From contig CAMTFT010000173.1 in assembly GCA_947071365.1 (NCBI GenBank), positions 1 through 5,121 on the forward strand: DNA of 5,121 nucleotides, written 5' to 3'. The notes below the pieces were generated by a model, which saw nothing but the letters and a program-made list of their open reading frames with translations, made no database searches and was not told the DNA's origin. The position numbers were made by a program, and so were the translations under genes. Position 1 is the first letter of the stretch. Each line of letters begins with the position of its first letter. This document shows positions 1-5,121 of the stretch, in pieces. The DNA is from an uncultured bacterium (GTDB lineage Bacteria > Bacillota > Clostridia > Lachnospirales > Lachnospiraceae).

Positions 1-45
1 GATGTAGCTCCGTCTCGTGGGCTCGGAGATGTGTATAAGAGACAG
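1..45 (+). other. Untrimmed Nextera adapter with i7 index (synthetic)
   Basis: Artificial sequence, not genome. Positions 12-45 match the 34-base Nextera transposase Read 2 adapter, ending in the 19-base Tn5 mosaic end AGATGTGTATAAGAGACAG (27-45). Positions 4-11 (GTAGCTCC) sit where the i7 index belongs; its reverse complement GGAGCTAC matches my recollection of a standard Nextera index (N718). Positions 1-3 (GAT) fit the 3' end of the P7 primer. The first genomic base is 46. A GTG at 31 falls inside the adapter and happens to be in frame with the gene that follows, so an automatic caller would add five spurious residues (MYKRQ). Confidence 0.98.
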
Positions 46-462
46 ATGATGACCTGTATTGTCCTCTTGCAGGTTTCTACCCGTTTTCTTCCGGTGAGAA
101 ACCCGAGCTGGACGGAGGAGCTGTCCAGATACATTATGATTTATATTGCTTTTATTGGCGCCAGCACAGGTATCAGGGAATGGACAAATGTGGGCGTTGA
201 TTTTATTCTGGAGCGTTTGCCAAAGGCTGCAAAGTATGTGATGAATGTGATCATCCGTGCGGCGATTCTTGTATTTTGGTGCGTGGTACTTTATCTGTCG
301 ATCCAGGTTTTTCCGAAAACAGGTATGAGACAGCTTAGCGCGTCTATGAGATTTCCTATATTTTATGCACAGTGCTCGATTATTATCGGAGCAGTTCTGT
401 GTATTGTACAGTGCATCATTCAGACGATTACATATACGGCAGGAGGGGTGAAAAATGCTTGA
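46..462 (+). CDS. TRAP transporter small membrane subunit, DctQ type (5' truncated)
   Basis: Small integral membrane subunit of a tripartite ATP-independent periplasmic (TRAP) transporter, which pairs with the large subunit to import organic or sugar acids using an ion gradient. The genomic part encodes 138 residues. The family signature W-T-E-E-L-S-R-Y lies at residues 22-29 of this part, followed by a hydrophobic segment, the G-I-R-E-W...G-V-D-F stretch (42-53) typical of the DctQ cytoplasmic loop, and two more hydrophobic segments (about 68-88 and 108-127). DctQ proteins usually have four membrane segments and about 160-180 residues, so some 25-35 residues including part of the first helix are missing. 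The cause is the adapter junction at 45/46, not a natural mutation; the ATG ATG at 46 is not to be taken as the start. The stop overlaps the next gene by 8 bases, implying translational coupling. The substrate-binding DctP subunit probably lies upstream, outside the molecule. Confidence 0.9.
   Translation: MMTCIVLLQVSTRFLPVRNPSWTEELSRYIMIYIAFIGASTGIREWTNVGVDFILERLPKAAKYVMNVIIRAAILVFWCVVLYLSIQVFPKTGMRQLSASMRFPIFYAQCSIIIGAVLCIVQCIIQTITYTAGGVKNA
441..448 (+). promoter_or_regulatory. Shine-Dalgarno site of the dctM-type gene
   Basis: AGGAGGGG ends 6 bases before the ATG at 455 and lies inside the last codons of the DctQ-type gene. It fixes the start of the large subunit 8 bases upstream of the end of the small-subunit gene and supports coupled translation of the two membrane partners. 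Confidence 0.85.
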
Positions 463-1750
463 GTTTGGTATCGCAACCGTACTTTTGATTGGAACGATTC
501 TGATCGGATTTCCGATTGCCTTTTCCATAGGGATTACGACGCTGATCTATATTCTGATCACGAATCCTGCGAATGTGGTATCCATTCCGATTCGAATGTT
601 TTCCGGTATCAATTCATTTACACTGATGGCGCTTCCGCTTTTTATGCTGGCAGCGGAGATTATGATTCGGACGGGAATATCTGCAAAGCTCTTTGATTTT
701 GTGCGGATCAGCCGTTTTGGAAGAAAGAGAGGCGGCCTCGCATATGTAAATATTCTTGCCAGTACGATTTTCGGAAGTATTTCTGGTGCAGCTCTGTCCG
801 ATGTGGCAGGTCTTGGTGCAGTTGAGATGCAGGCAATGGAGGAGGACGGCTATACAAAAAGTTTTTCCTGCGCGATCACAGCGGCTTCTTCTATCCAGAG
901 CCCATTGATTCCGCCCAGTAACGTGGCAATTCTGTATGCAGGCACGATGGCTCTTTCTGTAGGCGCTGTTCTGTATGCAGGTTTGATTCCCGGTGTGCTC
1001 CTTGCACTTAGCCAGATGATTTATGTGAAGGTAAATGGGAAGCGTATGAATTTCCCGATGCACGAGAAGGAATATACTGCTGAAGAGCGTAAGGATATCC
1101 GCCGGAGCGGCCTGATTGCCCTTGGCATGCCATTGATCATTCTGGTAGGAATCACCTTTGGTTTTGTAACGCCGACAGAGGCGGCTGCAGTAGCAGTGCT
1201 TTATGCATTACTCGTGGGTATTTTTGTATTTAAGAACTTGACTTTAAAGATGGTTGTAGAATCTCTGCGGGCAGCGGCGAAGACAACCGCAAATCTGTTT
1301 ATTATTACGTCACTGTCAGCGGTGTTCGCGTGGGCGATCGGTGTAGAGCAGATTCCGCAGCAGTTGACCGCGTTCATGCTCTCCATTACGAGCAATAAAT
1401 ACGTGATGCTGATGATCATTAATGTGGTGTTCCTGATCGTCGGTATGTGGATGGAAACTTCAGCGGCGATTCTTCTGTTCGTGCCGATCCTGGCTCCGAT
1501 CGTTACGTCGATGGGCGTACATCCGGTACATTTTGCAGTTATAGTTATTGTGAATCTGACCGTTGGCCTGATCACACCGCCGGTAGGTGTTGTACTGTAT
1601 GCGGTTGCAAATGTAGGTAAAGAAAAATTTGAAAATGTAGTAAAGTCTACCATGCCATTTATCCTCATGGGATTTGCATTGGTAATTCTTCTTACTTTCA
1701 TCCCGGATCTGTGCCTGTTCCTGCCGCGGATTATGGGATTCCTTGATTGA
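455..1750 (+). CDS. TRAP transporter large membrane subunit, DctM type
   Basis: The substrate-translocating membrane subunit of a TRAP transporter, 431 residues, the usual length for DctM/SiaM-type proteins, so it appears complete. It is hydrophobic throughout, with many membrane segments. Family motifs appear in order: F-G-S-I-S-G (106-111), the L-I-P-P-S hairpin motif (151-155), G-F-V-T-P-T-E-A (236-243) and G-L-I-T-P-P-V-G (371-378), the two Pro-Pro motifs marking the paired inverted halves of the fold. A charged linker (about 200-217) separates the halves. The start at 455 follows a strong ribosome site and overlaps the DctQ-type gene by 8 bases; the LarA-like gene follows after 18 bases, so the three are probably one transcript. 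The adjoining isomerase and aldolases suggest a hydroxy or sugar acid as cargo, but the sequence does not identify it. Family assignment is firm; the substrate is inference. Confidence 0.95.
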   Translation: MLEFGIATVLLIGTILIGFPIAFSIGITTLIYILITNPANVVSIPIRMFSGINSFTLMALPLFMLAAEIMIRTGISAKLFDFVRISRFGRKRGGLAYVNILASTIFGSISGAALSDVAGLGAVEMQAMEEDGYTKSFSCAITAASSIQSPLIPPSNVAILYAGTMALSVGAVLYAGLIPGVLLALSQMIYVKVNGKRMNFPMHEKEYTAEERKDIRRSGLIALGMPLIILVGITFGFVTPTEAAAVAVLYALLVGIFVFKNLTLKMVVESLRAAAKTTANLFIITSLSAVFAWAIGVEQIPQQLTAFMLSITSNKYVMLMIINVVFLIVGMWMETSAAILLFVPILAPIVTSMGVHPVHFAVIVIVNLTVGLITPPVGVVLYAVANVGKEKFENVVKSTMPFILMGFALVILLTFIPDLCLFLPRIMGFLD

Positions 1751-1752
1751 TA

Positions 1753-1760
1753 GAGGAGGA
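1753..1760 (+). promoter_or_regulatory. Shine-Dalgarno site of the LarA-like gene
   Basis: GAGGAGGA ends 8 bases before the ATG at 1769. A competing ATG at 1761 directly abuts this site and is in another frame, so 1769 is the better start. Confidence 0.8.
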
Positions 1761-1768
1761 ATGCGGAG

Positions 1769-3085
1769 ATGATTTTTGAACAACTGTTAGAAGAGACAAA
1801 GGTTCCTGATATGGTTCAGGTGAAGTACCATGTACAGACAGGGAAAATTACGGCGGAACAGATCCCGGGCATTATCAGAGAATCCCTTATGTCACAGCAC
1901 CTGCTGGAACGGATTGAAGAAGGCAAAACAGTGGCTCTGACATGTGGAAGCCGTGAAATTTGCAATATAGATGTTATTATGCGCAGTGTTATTGACCTGC
2001 TAAAGGAAATCGGGGCGGAACCGTTTGTTTTTCCAGCAATGGGCAGCCATGGCGGAGCCAGTGCCGAAGGGCAGCGGGAGATTCTGGCAGGTTATGGTGT
2101 TACGGAAGAAACGATGGGAGTACCGATCAAGGCATCAATGGATACTGTGGTTCTCGGTAAAAGTCCAAAAGGGCTCGAGGTACACTTTGATAAATATGCC
2201 TACGAAGCGGACTATGTGATCCCAATTGGACGTATTAAGCCGCATACGGATTTTCGTGGGAAGATTGAGAGCGGTCTTATGAAGATGCTGACGATCGGAT
2301 GCGGCAAACAGCATGGAGCAAATATCTGCCATACGTTAGGCTTTCCAATGATGGCAGAAAACGTAACGGAGATTGCCCGGGTGATTCTGGAAAACAGGAA
2401 TATTCCGTTTGGAATTGCGATCGTGGAGGATGCATTCCATGGAACGTATAAGATTCAGGCAATTCCGGGAGAAAAAATTGAAGAGGAAGAAGAGAAGCTT
2501 CTCGTGGAAGCGAAGGCTCTTATTCCGGGGATTCCTTTCGACAAGATAGATGTTCTGGTTCTTGACGAGATCGGAAAAGATGTCAGCGGAGCGGGAATGG
2601 ATCCGAATGTGACAGGACGTTCCAGTATGCTCGGCAGATGGAAACCGTTTATTGAACGTATTGTTATACTGGATCTGTCAGAAAAATCCCACCATAACGG
2701 CTGTGGAATCGGGGGAGCAGATATTACGACACAGAGATTTTTGGAAAAGATGGATTTCTGTGTGTCTTATCCAAACGGAATTACAAGCCATGACCCGGCC
2801 AGTATGCGCATTCCGCCTGTGATGCCAAATGATGAATGTGCGGTGAAGATGGCGTTGCAGACGTGCATGGAAAATGACAGAGCGCGTGGATACCGTGTTG
2901 TCTGGATGAAAAATACGCTGCATCTGGAGTCGTTTTATATTTCAGAAGCGCTTTTGGAAGAAGCCAGACAGAATCCGGATATTACTGTCTGCGGGGGAAA
3001 AGAGCCGGTTCCATTCAATGAAATGGGGAACGTGCCGTGGCTGGATTCTCCTGTGAAGCCGTATGGTCTCCATGAGAATCTGTAA
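1769..3085 (+). CDS. LarA-like (Lar_N/DUF2088) putative nickel-pincer isomerase
   Basis: A 438-residue soluble protein with no signal peptide, resembling LarA, the nickel-pincer lactate racemase, and its relatives that racemise or epimerise 2-hydroxy acids by hydride transfer. The N-terminal Lar_N-like half has M-G-S-H-G-G-A (91-97), placed like the LarA G-T-H-R motif whose histidine is catalytic. Next is I-G-R-I-K-P-H (153-159), matching the LarA segment with the second catalytic histidine, then L-M-K-M-L (170-174) and G-C-G-K-Q-H-G-A (177-184), offering a lysine (K172 or K180) and a histidine (H182) where LarA attaches the cofactor and binds nickel. These residue equivalences come from alignment by eye. 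The C-terminal half carries a conserved-looking S-H-H-N-G-C-G-I-G-G-A-D stretch (307-318). It appears to belong to a divergent branch, perhaps what NCBI names nickel pincer cofactor-dependent isomerase group 22 (from memory). Its substrate is unknown; TRAP and aldolase neighbours suggest a sugar or hydroxy acid. Activity would need larB, larC and larE elsewhere in the genome. Confidence 0.8.
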   Translation: MIFEQLLEETKVPDMVQVKYHVQTGKITAEQIPGIIRESLMSQHLLERIEEGKTVALTCGSREICNIDVIMRSVIDLLKEIGAEPFVFPAMGSHGGASAEGQREILAGYGVTEETMGVPIKASMDTVVLGKSPKGLEVHFDKYAYEADYVIPIGRIKPHTDFRGKIESGLMKMLTIGCGKQHGANICHTLGFPMMAENVTEIARVILENRNIPFGIAIVEDAFHGTYKIQAIPGEKIEEEEEKLLVEAKALIPGIPFDKIDVLVLDEIGKDVSGAGMDPNVTGRSSMLGRWKPFIERIVILDLSEKSHHNGCGIGGADITTQRFLEKMDFCVSYPNGITSHDPASMRIPPVMPNDECAVKMALQTCMENDRARGYRVVWMKNTLHLESFYISEALLEEARQNPDITVCGGKEPVPFNEMGNVPWLDSPVKPYGLHENL

Positions 3086-3161
3086 AGCTGTGTTAACTCT
3101 GGCCACAGAAGGATGCAGAAAAAGACTGATACGTTAAAGTGTAAAAAAATAAAGATTGGGA

Positions 3162-3190
3162 TTGACGAAATGAAGTAAATATTGTATGAT
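3162..3190 (+). promoter_or_regulatory. Sigma-A type promoter for the aldolase genes
   Basis: TTGACG (3162-3167) and TATGAT (3185-3190) are separated by 17 bases, each one mismatch from the sigma-70/sigma-A consensus at ideal spacing. Transcription would start near 3197, giving a leader of about 45 bases before the ATG at 3242. It lies in the only sizeable intergenic gap (3086-3241), so the two aldolase genes can be transcribed apart from the transporter and LarA-like genes. The -10 box overlaps an inverted repeat, which suggests repression. Confidence 0.8.
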
Positions 3191-3216
3191 TATAGCACAT
3201 CATACAATCATACAAT
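3181..3216. promoter_or_regulatory. Putative operator: perfect inverted repeat plus a third half-site
   Basis: ATTGTATGAT (3181-3190) and its exact reverse complement ATCATACAAT (3199-3208) flank an 8-base spacer. A second ATCATACAAT (3207-3216) follows, overlapping the first by two bases, so TCATACAA is repeated with an 8-base period. The left arm contains the whole -10 box and the right-hand copies cover the predicted transcription start and early leader, the expected layout for a repressor that excludes RNA polymerase. The TTGTAT/ATACAA character resembles operators of GntR-family regulators of sugar-acid genes; that link is inference and no regulator gene is present. It is not a terminator, because the predicted transcript begins inside it and no T-run follows. 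Confidence 0.75.
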
Positions 3217-3227
3217 TCAAGGATGCG

Positions 3228-3235
3228 AAAGGAGG
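3228..3235 (+). promoter_or_regulatory. Shine-Dalgarno site of the first aldolase gene
   Basis: AAAGGAGG, a near-perfect anti-16S match, ends 6 bases before the ATG at 3242 and decides that start. Confidence 0.85.
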
Positions 3236-3241
3236 TAAATC

Positions 3242-4120
3242 ATGTCAAAGAAGATAACAGGTATTATCCCACCGATCGTTACACCCTTTGATGCGGATGG
3301 GACAATTAATACCAAACTGATCGAAAAAGAAATGAAAATCTGCATAGATGCAGGTGTACATGGTTTGAGTGTAGGAGGCAGTACTGGCGAAGGCCCGACA
3401 CTGCGGGATGAGGAGCTCGTAGAGCTGATACACATTGCCAAAGGCTTTCTGAAAGAAGAGCAGAGTCTTGTGTGCGGTGTGATGCGGACTTGTACGAGAG
3501 ATGCGGTTCGCGCCGGGCTCGCTGCAAAGGAAGCAGGGGCAGATGCGATCATGGTAACGCCTACAGCTTACAACGTCCTTGTACCGAATGAGCAGGGTAT
3601 GTTTGATTTTTACAGCACGATCTCCAAAGAGGTGCAGCTTCCGATTATCATTTACAACGTGATTCCGCAGAATACGATACTTCCGGGACTGTTCAAACGT
3701 CTGGTTGAAGAAACTGAGTTTGTCAGAGGTGTGAAGCAGAGTGTCGGCGGCGTACAGGCTCTTTACGCAATGAAGATGGCTACGGGAGATAAGGGTAATG
3801 TGTATGCGGCAACAGACGATATGCTGTATACCTGCTATGAGCTTGGTGCCTGCGGTGCAATTTCCGCTATCCTCTCTGTTTTCCCGAAGGAATGCGTGGA
3901 GATGTGGAACTGCCAGCAGAACGGACAGAAAGAGCGTGCGTTTGAGATCCAGAACCAGCTTTACCACAAATGGCAGTGCCTTGGCGGCAATCAGTTCCCG
4001 ATCCGCTTGAAATATGCATTGGAAGTGCTTGGACGGGAGCCGGGATATTGCAGAAGCCCGATCACGTATCTGCCGGAGGATGAAAAGATAAGAATCAGGG
4101 AAGCATTCGAAGTAAAATAA
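3242..4120 (+). CDS. DapA/NAL-family class I aldolase or dehydratase, first copy
   Basis: A complete 292-residue TIM-barrel protein of the dihydrodipicolinate synthase/N-acetylneuraminate lyase superfamily, which forms a Schiff base between a lysine and a 2-keto acid, usually pyruvate. Visible landmarks: P-P-I-V-T-P-F (10-16); the carboxylate-binding loop G-G-S-T-G-E-G (45-51); G-A-D-A-I-M-V-T-P (99-107) followed by Y110; the catalytic tyrosine in I-I-I-Y-N-V (135-140, Y138); and the Schiff-base lysine in R-G-V-K-Q (162-166, K165). After Y138 the sequence reads Y-N-V-I-P-Q-N, with an extra residue before the proline and no arginine where DapA has Y-N-V-P-S-R. A true dihydrodipicolinate synthase is therefore unlikely; a 2-keto-3-deoxy-acid aldolase or a dehydratase is more plausible. 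It has its own promoter and operator and lies 52 bases before a second family member. The exact substrate cannot be read from the sequence. Confidence 0.9.
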   Translation: MSKKITGIIPPIVTPFDADGTINTKLIEKEMKICIDAGVHGLSVGGSTGEGPTLRDEELVELIHIAKGFLKEEQSLVCGVMRTCTRDAVRAGLAAKEAGADAIMVTPTAYNVLVPNEQGMFDFYSTISKEVQLPIIIYNVIPQNTILPGLFKRLVEETEFVRGVKQSVGGVQALYAMKMATGDKGNVYAATDDMLYTCYELGACGAISAILSVFPKECVEMWNCQQNGQKERAFEIQNQLYHKWQCLGGNQFPIRLKYALEVLGREPGYCRSPITYLPEDEKIRIREAFEVK

Positions 4121-4159
4121 AACACATTGTTAAGAAAATACAATAAAACTTAAAAATAT

Positions 4160-4165
4160 GGAGGA
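4160..4165 (+). promoter_or_regulatory. Shine-Dalgarno site of the second aldolase gene
   Basis: GGAGGA ends 7 bases before the ATG at 4173. It confirms a real gene start whose reading frame has no stop inside the window. Confidence 0.85.
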
Positions 4166-4172
4166 TAATGAC

Positions 4173-5076
4173 ATGACTTTCAAAGAAAAATACGGACAGA
4201 TTTTATTACCGCTGATCACACCTTATGATGAGAATGAGGATGTAAAGTATGATACTTATGAGGAACTGATCCACTATCTGATCAAAGAGGACCTGTGTGA
4301 TACACTGATCGTAACAGGAACTACAGGTGAGGCTTCTCTTCTGACTTTTGATGAGAGAGTAAAGCTTATGCAGACAGCAGTGAAGGCAGCAGAGGGAAAG
4401 AAGCCGGTAATCGCTGGTACAGGCTGCGCTTCCACAAAAGAAACGATCGCTCTTACAAAAGAGGCTGCAAAACTCGGTATCGAAGTATGTATGATCGTTG
4501 TACCGTTCTACAATAAGCCGACACAGGAAGGCATCTACCGTCACTACAAGGCAATCGCAGAGGCTTGCCCGGATACAAAGATCCTTCTTTACAATATCCC
4601 GATCTTCGTTGGTGTAAACCTTGAGCCGGAGACAGTTGCAAGACTGGCAGCTATCGACAATATCATCGGTATCAAGGATGAGGCCGGAATCAACCCGACA
4701 CAGGTAACAGATTTCATTCTGGCAACAAAGGATGTTGATCCGAATTTCGTAATCTTCAACGGCGACGATGTTATGCTTCTTCCGACAATCGTACAGGGCG
4801 CTATGGGTCTTGTAAGCGGTGGCGCACATATCTTTGGCCATGAGATCCGTGAGATCTTTGCAGCATTTGAGAAAGGTGACAACGAGAAGGCGAAAGAACT
4901 GTTTGTTCCGATTTACCGTGTATGCAAATCTACTGGTCAGAACGGCAGAATTTTACCGAACTCTATCCTGCGTCCGGCAATTGAGCTTGTGACCGGCATC
5001 AAACTGGGACCGGCAAGAAGCCCGCTGGCTCCGGCTACAGAGGAAGAGATGGCAGTTACGACAGCAATCCTGAAGG
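4173..5076 (+). CDS. DapA/NAL-family class I aldolase, second copy (3' end cut by adapter)
   Basis: The gene has 301 whole genomic codons plus one base, then runs open into the adapter, so there is no stop in the window. Family members have about 290-310 residues, so only the last few are probably missing. Landmarks of the Schiff-base TIM-barrel family: L-P-L-I-T-P-Y (12-18); G-T-T-G-E-A (49-54); P-F-Y-N-K-P-T-Q-E-G (111-120), with Y113 equivalent to E. coli DapA Y107; catalytic tyrosine Y140 in Y-N-I-P; and Schiff-base lysine K168 in G-I-K-D-E-A (166-171). The G-T-T-G-E and Y-N-K-P blocks are closer to classic DapA than those of the preceding gene. However, Y-N-I-P-I-F-V-G puts phenylalanine (145) where DapA has the substrate-binding arginine R138, more like N-acetylneuraminate lyase (Y-N-I-P-A-L-S-G). 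Codon choice is strongly biased: about 26 ATC to 5 ATT for isoleucine, unlike the upstream genes, suggesting high expression. It is probably co-transcribed with the preceding gene. The substrate is not known. Confidence 0.9.
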
Positions 5077-5121
5077 CTGTCTCTTATACACATCTCCGAG
5101 CCCACGAGACGGAGCTACATC
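5077..5121 (-). other. Untrimmed Nextera adapter with i7 index (synthetic), inverted
   Basis: Exact reverse complement of positions 1-45: the mosaic end (5077-5095), the rest of the Read 2 adapter to 5110, the index GGAGCTAC (5111-5118) and ATC from the P7 primer. The last genomic base is 5076. The adapter keeps the upstream aldolase frame open, adding false residues after K301 if it is not trimmed. The matching ends are library chemistry, not transposon terminal repeats. Confidence 0.98.

Noticed and set aside
31..45. GTG start codon for the first gene, giving a 143-residue protein
   Set aside because: The codons lie in the Tn5 mosaic end of the adapter, and the DctQ family expects a longer N-terminus. 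The gene is truncated at 46.
1201..1701. 166-residue reverse-strand protein
   Set aside because: Antisense shadow of the DctM-type gene; Thr- and Ile-rich low-information composition and no ribosome site noted.
3088..3108. Terminator after the LarA-like gene
   Set aside because: CTGTG/CACAG can pair over only 5 bp around an 11-base loop, and no T-run follows.
3181..3208. Terminator or attenuator hairpin formed by the 10-bp inverted repeat
   Set aside because: The arm contains the promoter -10 box, the predicted transcript starts inside the repeat, and no T-run follows; an operator is the better reading.
3245..3967. 240-residue reverse-strand protein
   Set aside because: Antisense shadow of the first aldolase, which has full family motifs, a strong ribosome site and a promoter; the reverse frame has none of these.
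4206..4841. 211-residue reverse-strand protein
   Set aside because: It lies wholly inside the second aldolase gene, shows no family motif, and is explained by that gene's strong codon bias keeping the antisense frame open.
3242..5076. Recent tandem duplication of one aldolase gene
   Set aside because: The two proteins differ in nearly every motif surrounding and in codon use, so they are distant paralogues.
1..5121. A 5.1-kb transposon with 45-bp terminal inverted repeats
   Set aside because: The repeats match a commercial sequencing adapter and index, and no transposase is present.

Overview
The window is 5,031 bp of bacterial DNA (46-5076) between two perfect, inverted 45-base copies of an Illumina Nextera adapter (1-45 and 5077-5121). 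Each copy has the Tn5 mosaic end, the Read 2 primer site and an 8-base i7 index. The piece is therefore a complete tagmented molecule or an untrimmed contig. Neither edge is a natural gene boundary, and the outermost genes are cut by sequencing chemistry.

Mid-GC composition, strong purine-rich Shine-Dalgarno sites, short intergenic gaps and a consensus sigma-A type promoter suggest a Firmicute, most likely a clostridial or Lachnospiraceae-type anaerobe. This is inference from style; there is no marker gene.

All five genes are on the + strand. First comes the 3' part of a TRAP transporter small membrane subunit (DctQ type, 46-462). It overlaps by 8 bases a complete TRAP large membrane subunit (DctM type, 455-1750). 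After 18 bases comes a LarA-like (Lar_N/DUF2088) putative nickel-pincer-cofactor isomerase (1769-3085). A 156-bp gap then carries a promoter (TTGACG-N17-TATGAT) whose -10 box lies inside a perfect 10-bp inverted repeat, with a third copy of the half-site downstream. It drives two DapA/N-acetylneuraminate lyase-family class I aldolase genes (3242-4120 and 4173-5076). The second is nearly full length but lacks its stop because the adapter interrupts it; its frame stays open to the end of the window, so it is easy to miss.

Read together, this looks like a catabolic cluster for a 2-hydroxy or sugar acid: sodium-driven TRAP import, a LarA-like enzyme that racemises or epimerises the carbon next to the carboxylate, and one or two Schiff-base lyases or dehydratases acting on a 2-keto(-3-deoxy) acid to give pyruvate and an aldehyde. 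The substrate is unknown. The TRAP binding protein, a regulator, any dehydratase or dehydrogenase and the pincer-cofactor genes (larB, larC, larE) are not in the window. Both aldolases lack the arginine characteristic of true dihydrodipicolinate synthase, so a lysine-biosynthesis label would probably be wrong for either. No RNA gene, CRISPR array, natural mobile element or convincing terminator was seen, and no gene-free stretch exceeds 156 bp.
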